Origin: Hyphomicrobiales bacterium
GTDB lineage: Bacteria; Pseudomonadota; Alphaproteobacteria; Rhizobiales; Rhizobiaceae
Assembly: GCA_900470195.1 (NCBI GenBank)
Contig: UEIJ01000024.1
Span: 186,001 to 250,000, forward strand
DNA: 64,000 bases
Reading direction: 5' to 3'
In this document: in pieces, positions 18,081-26,068 of the stretch
How the letters are laid out: the number at the start of each line of letters is the position of its first letter
Numbering within the stretch: the first letter of the stretch is position 1
Program-made: the position numbers and the translations under genes
Notes under the pieces: generated by a model
Seen by the model: only the letters and a program-made list of their open reading frames with translations
Told to the model about the DNA's origin: nothing
Databases searched by the model: none

Positions 18081-18115
18081 CTGTAACGTTACAGTTTGCA
18101 AACGTATGCATACGT
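18081..18115. promoter_or_regulatory. LacI-type operator next to a second perfect palindrome
   Basis: CTGTAACGTTACAG at 18081-18094 is a perfect 14-bp palindrome with the central CG typical of LacI-family operators. Seven bases further is a different perfect palindrome, ACGTATGCATACGT at 18102-18115. The first matches the operator just before the transporter start; the second may be bound by another protein. Confidence 0.65.
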
Positions 18116-18276
18116 CTGGGACTATCCAGTCAGTAATGGCGCATCGAAGAATATCACCACCCACAAAAATTGTAGCGTAAAAATTCCCGCAAAAACAAAC
18201 TACTAATTCCGTTCCAGTCGGAGAAACCCTTCCATCGCGAATTAAAGCTTGCAAGAGGGGCCTTTTTGAATACCAT

Positions 18277-18294
18277 ATCTGTAACGTTTCAGAT
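18277..18294. promoter_or_regulatory. LacI-type operator overlapping the sugar transporter start region
   Basis: ATCTGTAACGTTTCAGAT is an 18-bp near-perfect palindrome with the same core as the site at 18081. It ends 15 bases before the start codon, so a bound repressor would block transcription or initiation. The LacI-family gene at 24731 is the obvious candidate protein. Confidence 0.7.
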
Positions 18295-18309
18295 TTGGGA
18301 GGATATGAA

Positions 18310-19566
18310 ATGTTGCCTGAAAGAGCAAAGATACTCGCCGCATCCGTTTGTCTGGTTATGACAACGTTGACAATGGCAGGTTCGGCCCCGGCAGCCAATC
18401 TCGAAGTTACGCATTGGTGGACATCTGGCGGCGAAGCTGCAGCCGTTAAAGTCCTGGCCGAAAAGTTTGATGCGCTTGGCGGTGACAAGTGGATCGATGG
18501 AGCGATTGCCGGCAGCGGCGCTACGGCGCGCCCGATCATTATCAGTCGAATTTTGGGCGGTAATCCGATGGGCGCGACCCAACTCAATCACGGACGGCAG
18601 GCGGAGGAGTTGGTTCAAGGCGGTTTGATGACGGATCTGACCGAGCTTGCTGAAAAGGAAGGCTGGGCTGATTTCATTCGTCCGAAGAGCCTTCTGGAAT
18701 CCTGCACCTACGAAGGGCGTCTTTATTGCGTGCCGCTGAATATTCACTCGTGGGAATGGATGTGGATTAATCCGCAAGCCTTCCGCGATGCCGGCACGGA
18801 ACCTCCAAAGAACTGGAATGATCTCGTCGCTGCTGCTCCCAGGCTGAAAGAAAAGAACATCGTGCCGCTGGCAACCGGCGACGGCTGGCAGGTGAATGGC
18901 ATGCTGACCGTCCTGACAACCGCAATCGGTGGCAAAGACCTCTATCTCAAGGTCAACAAGGACAAGGATGCGGAGGCAGCGCGCAGCCCCGAAATGAAGA
19001 AGGTATTTGAAGCGCTGGCGCAAGCCCGCACAATGGCTGATCCGGGTTATGTCGGACGCTCGTGGAATGAGGCCACCAATATGGTGCTCACCGGGCGCGC
19101 CGGAACGCAGATCATGGGAGACTGGGCGCAGGGTGAGTTCGGCACCGCCGGCAAGGTTGCAGGTAAGGATTATGACTGCTTGCCGGGCCTCGGCGTCCAT
19201 CCGTACCTGGATACCGGCGGCGATGCTATCTACTTCCCGAAGAACAAGGACCCGGAAGTTACAAAAGCGCAGCTCAAGCTGGCAAGCATGCTTGTTTCCA
19301 AAGATACGCAGGTCGCGTTCAATCTTGCCAAGGGCTCTCTGCCGATCCGTGGTGATGTCGATCTGGATGCGGCTTCGAGTTGCATGCGTGCGGGCATCGA
19401 TATTCTGAAGCACCCGGACAACATCGTTCCTTCTGTGGAGCAATTGCGCGCACCCGATACGCAAGGGCAGATCGAAAGCCTGGCGGCTGAGTTTTTCTCC
19501 AATCCCGACATGACGGTCGACGACCTTCAGGAACGTTTTGCGGAGATTATCGAGCAGGCGCAATAG
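18310..19566 (+). CDS. Sugar ABC transporter substrate-binding protein
   Basis: 418 aa from the ATG at 18310, which follows GGGAGGA with 6-base spacing. A signal peptide (to about residue 29, APAA-N) leads to a family 1 extracellular solute-binding protein: LEVTHWWTSGGEAAAVKVL at the start of the mature protein, and TGRAGTQIMGDWAQGEF in the second lobe. It binds a sugar in the periplasm and hands it to the two permeases downstream. The nature of the sugar is not evident; two glucose/mannose-type binding proteins share the HWWTSGGE phrase, so a hexose is plausible. Two LacI operators lie upstream. Confidence 0.9.
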   Translation: MLPERAKILAASVCLVMTTLTMAGSAPAANLEVTHWWTSGGEAAAVKVLAEKFDALGGDKWIDGAIAGSGATARPIIISRILGGNPMGATQLNHGRQAEELVQGGLMTDLTELAEKEGWADFIRPKSLLESCTYEGRLYCVPLNIHSWEWMWINPQAFRDAGTEPPKNWNDLVAAAPRLKEKNIVPLATGDGWQVNGMLTVLTTAIGGKDLYLKVNKDKDAEAARSPEMKKVFEALAQARTMADPGYVGRSWNEATNMVLTGRAGTQIMGDWAQGEFGTAGKVAGKDYDCLPGLGVHPYLDTGGDAIYFPKNKDPEVTKAQLKLASMLVSKDTQVAFNLAKGSLPIRGDVDLDAASSCMRAGIDILKHPDNIVPSVEQLRAPDTQGQIESLAAEFFSNPDMTVDDLQERFAEIIEQAQ

Positions 19567-19567
19567 T

Positions 19568-19615
19568 CTCGGTAAGGGTCTGCACTATCGATGAGGACGG
19601 TGCAGGACTCCCGAG
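19568..19615 (+). other. Intercistronic stem-loop after the binding-protein gene
   Basis: CTCGG (19568-19572) can pair with CCGAG (19611-19615), and TGCAC (19581-19585) with GTGCA (19600-19604). Such hairpins after binding-protein genes commonly protect that part of the mRNA and keep binding protein in excess of the permeases. Confidence 0.5.
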
Positions 19616-19637
19616 AACCGGGTAAGGGAGGAACATC

Positions 19638-20546
19638 ATGGCCGTCATGGAAGAGGGCAATCGTAGAAAGCCGCCGGGAATATTCCGCAATCTGAATGCA
19701 AAGGTTGCAGCGCTTCCTATGATCGCGACGGTTCTCGTGGTGTTCATTGGCTGCACGCTCTGGACGGTTGTATATTCCTTTACGTCTTCCAAATCGCTGC
19801 CAACTTTGAACTTTGTCGGCTTCGACCAATATACGCGCCTGTTTTCGGCAACCCGCTGGCATGTATCGGTTCGCAATCTGGCGATCTACGGCGTCCTCTT
19901 CATGGGCTTTTCCCTTGTGACCGGGTTTGTTCTTGCTGCTCTGATGGATCAGAAGATCCGGTTTGAGAACACATTTCGTACAATCTTTCTCTATCCTTAT
20001 GCCCTGTCGTTCATTGTGACGGGGCTTGTCTGGCAGTGGATATTCAATCCTCAACTTGGGCTGGAGAAAGTCATTCGCGATATCGGTTTCGACAGTTTCC
20101 AGATGGCGATCCTGTCGAGCCGAACTTACGTCATCTATGCGATTGTCATTGCCGGGCTTTGGCAGATGACAGGTTTGGTCATGGTTTTGATGTTGGCCGG
20201 GCTGCGGAATGTTGACGACGAAATCTGGAAGGCTGCGCGCGTTGACGGCATTCCGAAATGGAAAACCTATCTGTTCATCATTTTGCCAATGATGCGCCCC
20301 GTTTTGGTGACGACCGTCGTCCTGATCGCGACAGGCATCGTCAAACTTTACGATCTGGTGGTTGCCATGACCAATGGCGGTCCCGGCATCGCGTCGGAAG
20401 TCCCGGCAAAATATGTCTACGACTTCATGTTCGGCTGGGCCAATCTGGGGCAGGGGCTTGCCGCTTCCACGGTCATGCTGACCACCGTTTTGATCATACT
20501 CGTTCCGTGGACGATGCTTGAGTTCAGCCGGAGGAAAGCGCGATGA
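19638..20546 (+). CDS. Sugar ABC transporter permease (MalF type)
   Basis: 302 aa with about six membrane spans, the first at about residues 27-50. The cytoplasmic EAA loop is visible near residues 196-215 (WKAARVDGIPKWKTYLFIILP), the site that contacts the ATPase. Length and topology fit the UgpA/MalF half of a carbohydrate uptake system. GGGAGGA precedes the ATG. The stop overlaps the next gene (ATGA). Confidence 0.9.
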   Translation: MAVMEEGNRRKPPGIFRNLNAKVAALPMIATVLVVFIGCTLWTVVYSFTSSKSLPTLNFVGFDQYTRLFSATRWHVSVRNLAIYGVLFMGFSLVTGFVLAALMDQKIRFENTFRTIFLYPYALSFIVTGLVWQWIFNPQLGLEKVIRDIGFDSFQMAILSSRTYVIYAIVIAGLWQMTGLVMVLMLAGLRNVDDEIWKAARVDGIPKWKTYLFIILPMMRPVLVTTVVLIATGIVKLYDLVVAMTNGGPGIASEVPAKYVYDFMFGWANLGQGLAASTVMLTTVLIILVPWTMLEFSRRKAR

Positions 20547-21505
20547 CGGAAGCTGTCCTGCACAGAAAGATGCCGACTGAAACCGAAGCTGCAGCCGCCC
20601 AACCTCGTCCGGCACAAAGGCAGGCTTCACAGCCTTGGGGCCGCAAGCCGAAACGGCGTTTCACGCCCACAACCATCATGCTCTACAGCATCCTGTTTGT
20701 CGCTGCCGTTTATTACCTGCTGCCCCTCTACGTGATGGTTGTGACATCTCTGAAAGGCATGCCTGAGATCCGGCTTGGTAATATTTTTTCACCACCGGTC
20801 GAAATCACATTTGAACCATGGGTCAAGGCCTGGAGCCAGGCATGCACCGGGCTTTATTGTGAGGGGATCAGCGCAGGTTTCTGGAATTCGATCAAGATCA
20901 CTGTTCCGAGTGTAATCGTTTCCATCGCGATTGCATCGGTCAATGGCTACGCACTGGCAAACTGGAAGTTCAAGGGATCGGAGATCTTCTTCGCAGTCCT
21001 GCTTTTCGGCGCATTCATTCCGTATCAGGTCATGCTTTATCCGCTCGTTATCATCACACGGGAGCTTGGGATTTTCGGCACGCTGACCGGCGTTGTCTTT
21101 ATACATACCATTTTCGGCATGCCTATCCTGACACTCTTGTTCCGCAATTATTTTGCCGGTCTGCCGCCGGAACTCTTCAAGGCGGCGCGTGTCGACGGAG
21201 CCGGGTTCTGGCGCATTTTCTTTCAAATCATGCTGCCGATGTCACTGCCGATCTTCGTCGTTGCGATCATTTTGCAGGTGACGGGCATCTGGAACGATTT
21301 TCTCTTCGGTGTGGTGTTTGCAGGAACGCAGAACTTCCCGATGACCGTGCAGCTGAACAATATCGTCAACTCCATGCAGGGCGTGAAGGAATATAACGTC
21401 AATATGGCCGCCACCCTCCTCACAGGTGCCGTTCCGCTTCTCGTTTATTTTCTGTCCGGCCGATATTTCGTTCGCGGCATTGCCGCTGGCGCAGTGAAAG
21501 GATGA
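20543..21505 (+). CDS. Sugar ABC transporter permease (MalG type)
   Basis: 320 aa. A Pro/Ala-rich cytoplasmic N-terminus of ~45 residues precedes six membrane spans. The EAA loop reads LFKAARVDGAGFWRIFFQI (about residues 211-229). It forms the membrane pore with the preceding permease; the two are coupled by a 4-base overlap. A long periplasmic loop after the first span contains two Cys (ACTGLYC). Confidence 0.9.
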   Translation: MTEAVLHRKMPTETEAAAAQPRPAQRQASQPWGRKPKRRFTPTTIMLYSILFVAAVYYLLPLYVMVVTSLKGMPEIRLGNIFSPPVEITFEPWVKAWSQACTGLYCEGISAGFWNSIKITVPSVIVSIAIASVNGYALANWKFKGSEIFFAVLLFGAFIPYQVMLYPLVIITRELGIFGTLTGVVFIHTIFGMPILTLLFRNYFAGLPPELFKAARVDGAGFWRIFFQIMLPMSLPIFVVAIILQVTGIWNDFLFGVVFAGTQNFPMTVQLNNIVNSMQGVKEYNVNMAATLLTGAVPLLVYFLSGRYFVRGIAAGAVKG

Positions 21506-21509
21506 GTTC

Positions 21510-22580
21510 ATGAATTCAAGCGTTTTCATCCAGGATCTGTCGCTCGGTTTCGGCTCGGTCAACGTGCTTCAAAATCTCAATCTGGAAATCGGAGAGGGCG
21601 AGTTTCTGGTCCTTCTCGGGCCTTCCGGCTGCGGCAAGTCCACACTGCTGAATTGCGTCGCAGGACTTCTCGATATTTCCGAAGGCAGCATCTTTATCAA
21701 AGGACGAAATGTTACCTGGGAGGAGCCGAAGGATCGCGGCATCGGTATGGTGTTTCAATCTTATGCGCTTTACCCGCAGATGACCGTTGAAAAGAACCTT
21801 TCCTTCGGTTTGCGGGTCGCCGGTCTGCCGAAGAACGAGATCGACACGCGCATCAAGCGTGCTGCTGAAATCCTCCAGATCGAACCTTTGCTGCAACGCA
21901 AGCCTGCCGCACTGTCAGGCGGGCAGCGCCAGCGTGTTGCGATTGGTCGCGCACTGGTGCGCGACGTGGATGTGTTTCTGTTCGATGAACCGTTGTCCAA
22001 TCTGGATGCAAAATTGCGTTCCGAACTACGCGTCGAGATCAAGCGTCTTCATCAGAAGCTCGGTAATACGATGATCTATGTCACGCATGATCAGATTGAA
22101 GCCTTGACGCTGGCGGACCGCATTGCCGTGATGAAGGGTGGGGTGGTTCAGCAACTGGCGGATCCGCTGACGATCTACAACCGTCCCAAAAACCGGTTTG
22201 TCGCAGGGTTTCTCGGTTCGCCCTCGATGAACTTCTTTTCCGGGGAAATCACCGCCACACATGGCAAGCCCGTATTTTATATCGGCGAAGCCGCGGTGCC
22301 GCTTGATGGATATGCCGGCGAACTGACGCCGGGGCAAAAGGCCACGCTCGGGGTTCGCCCCGAGCATATCCGGTTTGAAGCCGAGGACGGCTTTGAAGCG
22401 ACCGTGGAGCTGGATGAGCCGATGGGCGCCGACAGTCTGGTCTGGCTTCGCCTGAACGGACATCCATTATCCGCGCGGGTGGAAGCCGGCAAACGCTACC
22501 GGGCAGGAGAGAAGGTCAGGATCGGCTTCAAACCCGATATGCTGTCGCTCTTCGATGCCCAAACGGAAGAGAGGCTTTAG
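21510..22580 (+). CDS. Sugar ABC transporter ATP-binding protein (UgpC/MsmK type)
   Basis: 356 aa. Walker A GPSGCGKST (about residues 38-46), signature ALSGGQRQRVAIGRAL (about 133), Walker B DVFLFDEPLSNLD and the switch His in YVTHDQIEALTL. The C-terminal ~115 residues form the regulatory TOBE domain of carbohydrate importers (TLGVRPEHIRFE). It energises the importer encoded just upstream, starting 4 bases after the permease stop. Confidence 0.93.
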   Translation: MNSSVFIQDLSLGFGSVNVLQNLNLEIGEGEFLVLLGPSGCGKSTLLNCVAGLLDISEGSIFIKGRNVTWEEPKDRGIGMVFQSYALYPQMTVEKNLSFGLRVAGLPKNEIDTRIKRAAEILQIEPLLQRKPAALSGGQRQRVAIGRALVRDVDVFLFDEPLSNLDAKLRSELRVEIKRLHQKLGNTMIYVTHDQIEALTLADRIAVMKGGVVQQLADPLTIYNRPKNRFVAGFLGSPSMNFFSGEITATHGKPVFYIGEAAVPLDGYAGELTPGQKATLGVRPEHIRFEAEDGFEATVELDEPMGADSLVWLRLNGHPLSARVEAGKRYRAGEKVRIGFKPDMLSLFDAQTEERL

Positions 22581-22733
22581 ATGATAAGCGCCGAATACTC
22601 CCCTTAAGAGCCTCGCACGAGAGGCAGCGCTATTGGCTTTCCGTTGGCGGCTCGAAGGTTGCTTCGAACCGTAGGCAGATTTTTGTCTCGTGAAGGCCTG
22701 AAAAATTCAGGAACGAGTTTGAAGGATGAAGAC

Positions 22734-23480
22734 ATGAACGGATATTCCTATCAACTTTACAGCTCCCGCAATTTCCAACCGCTGGAGCGTACACTCACGA
22801 TGCTGAGCGACCTCGGCTATCGACGGGTAGAAGGTTATGGGGGGATTTACGGCGATCCGGTTCGATTAAAGAAAGAACTCGACGCTCTGGGACTTTCCAT
22901 GCCTACCGGCCATTTTGGTCTGGATATGCTGGAGAACGAGGTCGACCGCGTTCTGGAGATTGCGAAGGCCGCCGATATGAAAGCAATCTTCTGTCCTTAT
23001 CTCGATGCAGACCGCCGCCCGGATAGTGTTGAGGGCTGGCAGGAGTTCGGGAGCCGTCTGGTCGCGGCTGGCGAGCCTTATCGGAATGAGGGCTATGCCT
23101 TTGGTTGGCACAACCATGATTTCGAATTCCAGCCTTTGGCCGACGGTTCCGTGCCGCAGGAACATATTCTCGACGCTTCGCCGGATCTGGCTTGGGAAGC
23201 AGATATTGCGTGGATCATCAAAGGTGGTGCAGACCCGCTTGAATGGATCAGGCGCTATGGCGACCGCATACTTGCGGTCCATGTCAAGGATATAGCCAAA
23301 ACCGGTGAAAAAGCAGACGAAGACGGCTGGGAAGATGTCGGGCACGGAACTGTCGACTGGGCTGCATTGTTTGCAGTTTTGCGCAAGACGCCTGCCCGAT
23401 ATTTTATCATGGAACACGATAATCCGTCGGACGACACCAGGTTTGCAAGCCGTTCTATCGAAACCGTAAGAAATTTCTGA
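22734..23480 (+). CDS. Sugar phosphate isomerase/epimerase family protein
   Basis: 248 aa from the ATG at 22734 behind AAGGATGA. It is a xylose-isomerase-like TIM barrel (PF01261): an N-terminal SYQLYSSRNF strand, GWHNHDFEF near residue 125, a DIAWIIKGG strand, VHVKDIAK, and a final YFIMEHDNPSD. His and Glu residues in these strands usually hold a divalent metal. With the adjacent Gfo/Idh dehydrogenase it probably converts the imported sugar by oxidation and isomerisation, the pattern seen for inositol-like or rare sugars; the substrate is unknown. Confidence 0.85.
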   Translation: MNGYSYQLYSSRNFQPLERTLTMLSDLGYRRVEGYGGIYGDPVRLKKELDALGLSMPTGHFGLDMLENEVDRVLEIAKAADMKAIFCPYLDADRRPDSVEGWQEFGSRLVAAGEPYRNEGYAFGWHNHDFEFQPLADGSVPQEHILDASPDLAWEADIAWIIKGGADPLEWIRRYGDRILAVHVKDIAKTGEKADEDGWEDVGHGTVDWAALFAVLRKTPARYFIMEHDNPSDDTRFASRSIETVRNF

Positions 23481-23493
23481 GTTGGAGAACGAA

Positions 23494-24660
23494 ATGACCA
23501 AAACGCTTGGTGTCGGGATTATTGGTTGCGGCAATATATCGGCTGCATATCTGCGGCTGTCGCCTATGTTTCGAGGCATAGAAATAAGAGCATGCGCGGA
23601 TATCAATCCTGCTGCCGCAAATGCACGCGCGGAAGAGTTTGGTGTAAAAGCGCAGACTATCGATGAGTTGCTTCGGAATGACGATATCGGCATCGTCGTC
23701 AATCTGACCGTTCCCGATGCCCATTATGGCGTTACAAAGCGAATTCTGGCCGCAGGCAAACATGCCTATTCGGAAAAGCCTTTGGTTCTGTCGATGGAGC
23801 AGGGGCTGGAACTGAAAGCTCTTGCCGATGGCCGCAATCTCAAAGTGGGTTGCGCACCAGATACGTTTCTCGGTGGCGCGCACCAGTTGGCACGCCGCGA
23901 AATCGATAGCGGTAAAGTGGGGCGCATCACGTCCGGTACGTGCCATGTCATGAGCCATGGTATGGAACATTGGCATCCGAATCCGGATTTTTTCTTTAAG
24001 CATGGTGGCGGCCCGATACTTGATCTCGGACCTTACTACATCGCCAATCTTGTCAATCTGATAGGGCCGGTGAAGCGTGTCGCAGCGCTGACCTCAATGG
24101 CCACGCCGACACGGACGATTGCTTCCGAACCGCGCAGGGGCGAAACCATTCCTGTGGAGACTCCTACAACCATTCACGCACTGCTGGAGTTCGAGCAAGG
24201 TGCAACAATAACGCTTTCAGCCAGTTGGGACGTGTGGGCGCATCGCCATGCGAACATGGAACTTTATGGTACCGAAGGTTCACTCTATCTGCCGGACCCC
24301 AATTTTTTCGGCGGGGAAGTGGAGTTAGCGAAGCCGGGTGAACCCGCCGAACCCGTTGAAAATTGGGACCATCCGTTTGGAATTGCCAATGAACAGCATT
24401 CGCAAGGTATGATGGCGAACTATAGAGCAGCAGGGCTGGCGGATATGGCAGCTGCCATTCGGGATGGCCGCGACATGCGTTGTTCTCTGGAGCGAGCACT
24501 GCATGGGATCAATGTCATGCTGGCTATTCTCAAATCAGGCGAAGAAAAGCGTTTCATTGACATCGAAATGCGCTGCACGCGCCCGGAAGCACTTGATATT
24601 GCTGCGGCAGAAGCCTTGCTTCGACCCGCAGAAGACAGAAAGAAACGGGCGGCAAACTGA
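23494..24660 (+). CDS. Gfo/Idh/MocA family oxidoreductase
   Basis: 388 aa from the ATG at 23494, 13 bases after the isomerase stop (GGAGAACGAA precedes it). N-terminal Rossmann fold GIIGCGNISAAYLRL, the family's EKPLVLS motif (Lys about residue 95) and a C-terminal sugar-binding domain with GGGPILDLGPYYIANL. It probably oxidises a sugar or sugar alcohol with NAD(P). It is the last gene of the transporter operon; a hairpin region follows. Confidence 0.88.
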   Translation: MTKTLGVGIIGCGNISAAYLRLSPMFRGIEIRACADINPAAANARAEEFGVKAQTIDELLRNDDIGIVVNLTVPDAHYGVTKRILAAGKHAYSEKPLVLSMEQGLELKALADGRNLKVGCAPDTFLGGAHQLARREIDSGKVGRITSGTCHVMSHGMEHWHPNPDFFFKHGGGPILDLGPYYIANLVNLIGPVKRVAALTSMATPTRTIASEPRRGETIPVETPTTIHALLEFEQGATITLSASWDVWAHRHANMELYGTEGSLYLPDPNFFGGEVELAKPGEPAEPVENWDHPFGIANEQHSQGMMANYRAAGLADMAAAIRDGRDMRCSLERALHGINVMLAILKSGEEKRFIDIEMRCTRPEALDIAAAEALLRPAEDRKKRAAN

Positions 24661-24686
24661 CTTTGCATCGCTCCTCCCGAGCGATT

Positions 24687-24724
24687 GGAGGCTGTTTCGA
24701 TCCTGCGGGATCGGAGTGGCCTCC
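24687..24724. terminator. Nested hairpin between convergent genes
   Basis: GGAGGC at 24687-24692 can pair with GCCTCC at 24719-24724, enclosing a second hairpin CGATCC-TGCG-GGATCG at 24698-24713. It lies between the stop of the oxidoreductase and the stop of the LacI-type gene, where a bidirectional terminator is expected. Confidence 0.55.
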
Positions 24725-24730
24725 ACCCAT

Positions 24731-25771
24731 TTATCCTATTGTCTGCAGGGATTTGATGTCTTTGCCGTTGATACGGCCCAGGATGGCTTTACCAAGTTGT
24801 TGTCCAGCGAGCTTGAAACTTTCCTCGACGACAATCAGGCCCGGACGAAACCAGTGCAATATCTCGGTCGATTGTTTGGCTGCGACGTCGACCTCATTAC
24901 TGATGCTCAGCCCGGCGTCTTCAATACCTGCGACGACCGCGAGAGCGGCCGCACTGCCTGAGCAGATAATACCGTCCGGTCGATCTGGCCTTCTCATCAG
25001 CTGGGCAACATGTAGCCGCAAGTCCTCAAGCGGCGTATCCAGATCGACGCCTCCGAGTGGTGCACCACTGCAATGAAAAGTGCGCAGTCCCTCATAGAAT
25101 CCGCTCACCATGTGCCGGTAGTAGGTGAGATGTGCCGGCGGGGTCAGCAGGGCAAGGTTTTTTCTCCCGCGCGCCGAGAGTTTTCCAACCATGTTCAGCG
25201 CAAAAGTGAAATTATCAAAGTCGTGATAAGGGTGCTCAATGCCCGTATCGGTGCGGCCATGAGTGGCAAATGGAAAATCATGTTCGATCAGATAATGGAC
25301 GCGCTGATCGTCCGGTTCTGTGCGTGAGAAAATAATTCCGTCGGCCGAACCGGTTTCGACGATATAGCGGATCGGCTCAATCGGTGCCCTAGAATGAAAA
25401 TAGGGCGTCAAAATGAGATGGTATTGCGTTTCGGCCAGCACGTCCGCAACGCCATGAATGACCTGGCTGGTAAAGCCCATGATCTCGTCCTGAGTATTCA
25501 GGACAAGCGCAATGACGTTAGTCTTGCCGGTGCGGAGACGCACACCTGCACGGTTGGGACGATAACCGATCTGCCTCGCGATCAGTTGTACACGTTTGCG
25601 GGTTTCGGGGCCAATTTCAGGCGCATCCTTCAAGGCACGTGAGACTGTCGTCACACCCAGTCCGGTCATGAATGCTATTGTCTTCAACGTTGGTCGTTCA
25701 TTCTCAAGGAATGGTTTGGCGGGATTTTGCGGCTTGGAAGCCTTGGAGCTCCGTTTTTCATTCATGCGCAT
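24731..25771 (-). CDS. LacI family transcriptional regulator
   Basis: 346 aa if started at the ATG at 25771; the one at 25765 is also possible and neither has a strong ribosome site. The HTH is clear: TLKTIAFMTGLGVTTVSRALK followed by the hinge region (IGYRPNRAGVRLRTGK). The rest is a sugar-binding domain like those of periplasmic binding proteins (LVLNTQDEIMGFTSQVI to the C-terminus). It lies tail-to-tail with the sugar operon and is the likely repressor acting at the two TGTAACGTTACA-like operators at 18081 and 18277. The inducer would be the transported sugar or a derivative. Confidence 0.9.
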   Translation of the reverse strand: MRMNEKRSSKASKPQNPAKPFLENERPTLKTIAFMTGLGVTTVSRALKDAPEIGPETRKRVQLIARQIGYRPNRAGVRLRTGKTNVIALVLNTQDEIMGFTSQVIHGVADVLAETQYHLILTPYFHSRAPIEPIRYIVETGSADGIIFSRTEPDDQRVHYLIEHDFPFATHGRTDTGIEHPYHDFDNFTFALNMVGKLSARGRKNLALLTPPAHLTYYRHMVSGFYEGLRTFHCSGAPLGGVDLDTPLEDLRLHVAQLMRRPDRPDGIICSGSAAALAVVAGIEDAGLSISNEVDVAAKQSTEILHWFRPGLIVVEESFKLAGQQLGKAILGRINGKDIKSLQTIG

Positions 25772-26068
25772 TTCATCCGGCAGGGGAGCGATGGTACAGT
25801 TGGAGATAGAATTTTCTTTATCTATCAATAGTTTGTTTTGTCGGTCATGTCATCTTCAATGATGAGATGCGCCCTGTTTTTGATGCAGTAATAGTCGGCT
25901 TTGTCACCTCTGCCGTGTATCCACGAAAGAACCGCGTCTCTCATTTTTGGCGGGCATCATCGGGATAGGAGAAGGCTGCTCGTAGTGGCTTATTGGGCTG
26001 GATTGTCATGATGATTATCTAGTACAATAAGACAGTCTTCAGTATGTAATGATGGAGTCGGCTGACGC
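25772..26068. other. Divergent intergenic region between the LacI-type gene and enuR
   Basis: About 300 bases holding the promoters of both genes. I see no gene, and no copy of the repeat found before eutB. Confidence 0.4.

Noticed and set aside
18289-19563. 424-codon minus-strand frame over the sugar-binding protein gene
   Set aside because: It mirrors a binding protein with signal peptide and operators. No domain or ribosome site on the minus strand.
19527-20630. 367-codon minus-strand frame over the first sugar permease
   Set aside because: Antisense of a hydrophobic permease, yielding a polar His/Asp/Gln-rich chain; typical shadow.
25772-26068. Copy of the GGATCAT direct repeat before enuR
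   Set aside because: No second example of the repeat from 34984 was found in this gap, so autoregulation at the same type of site is not supported.
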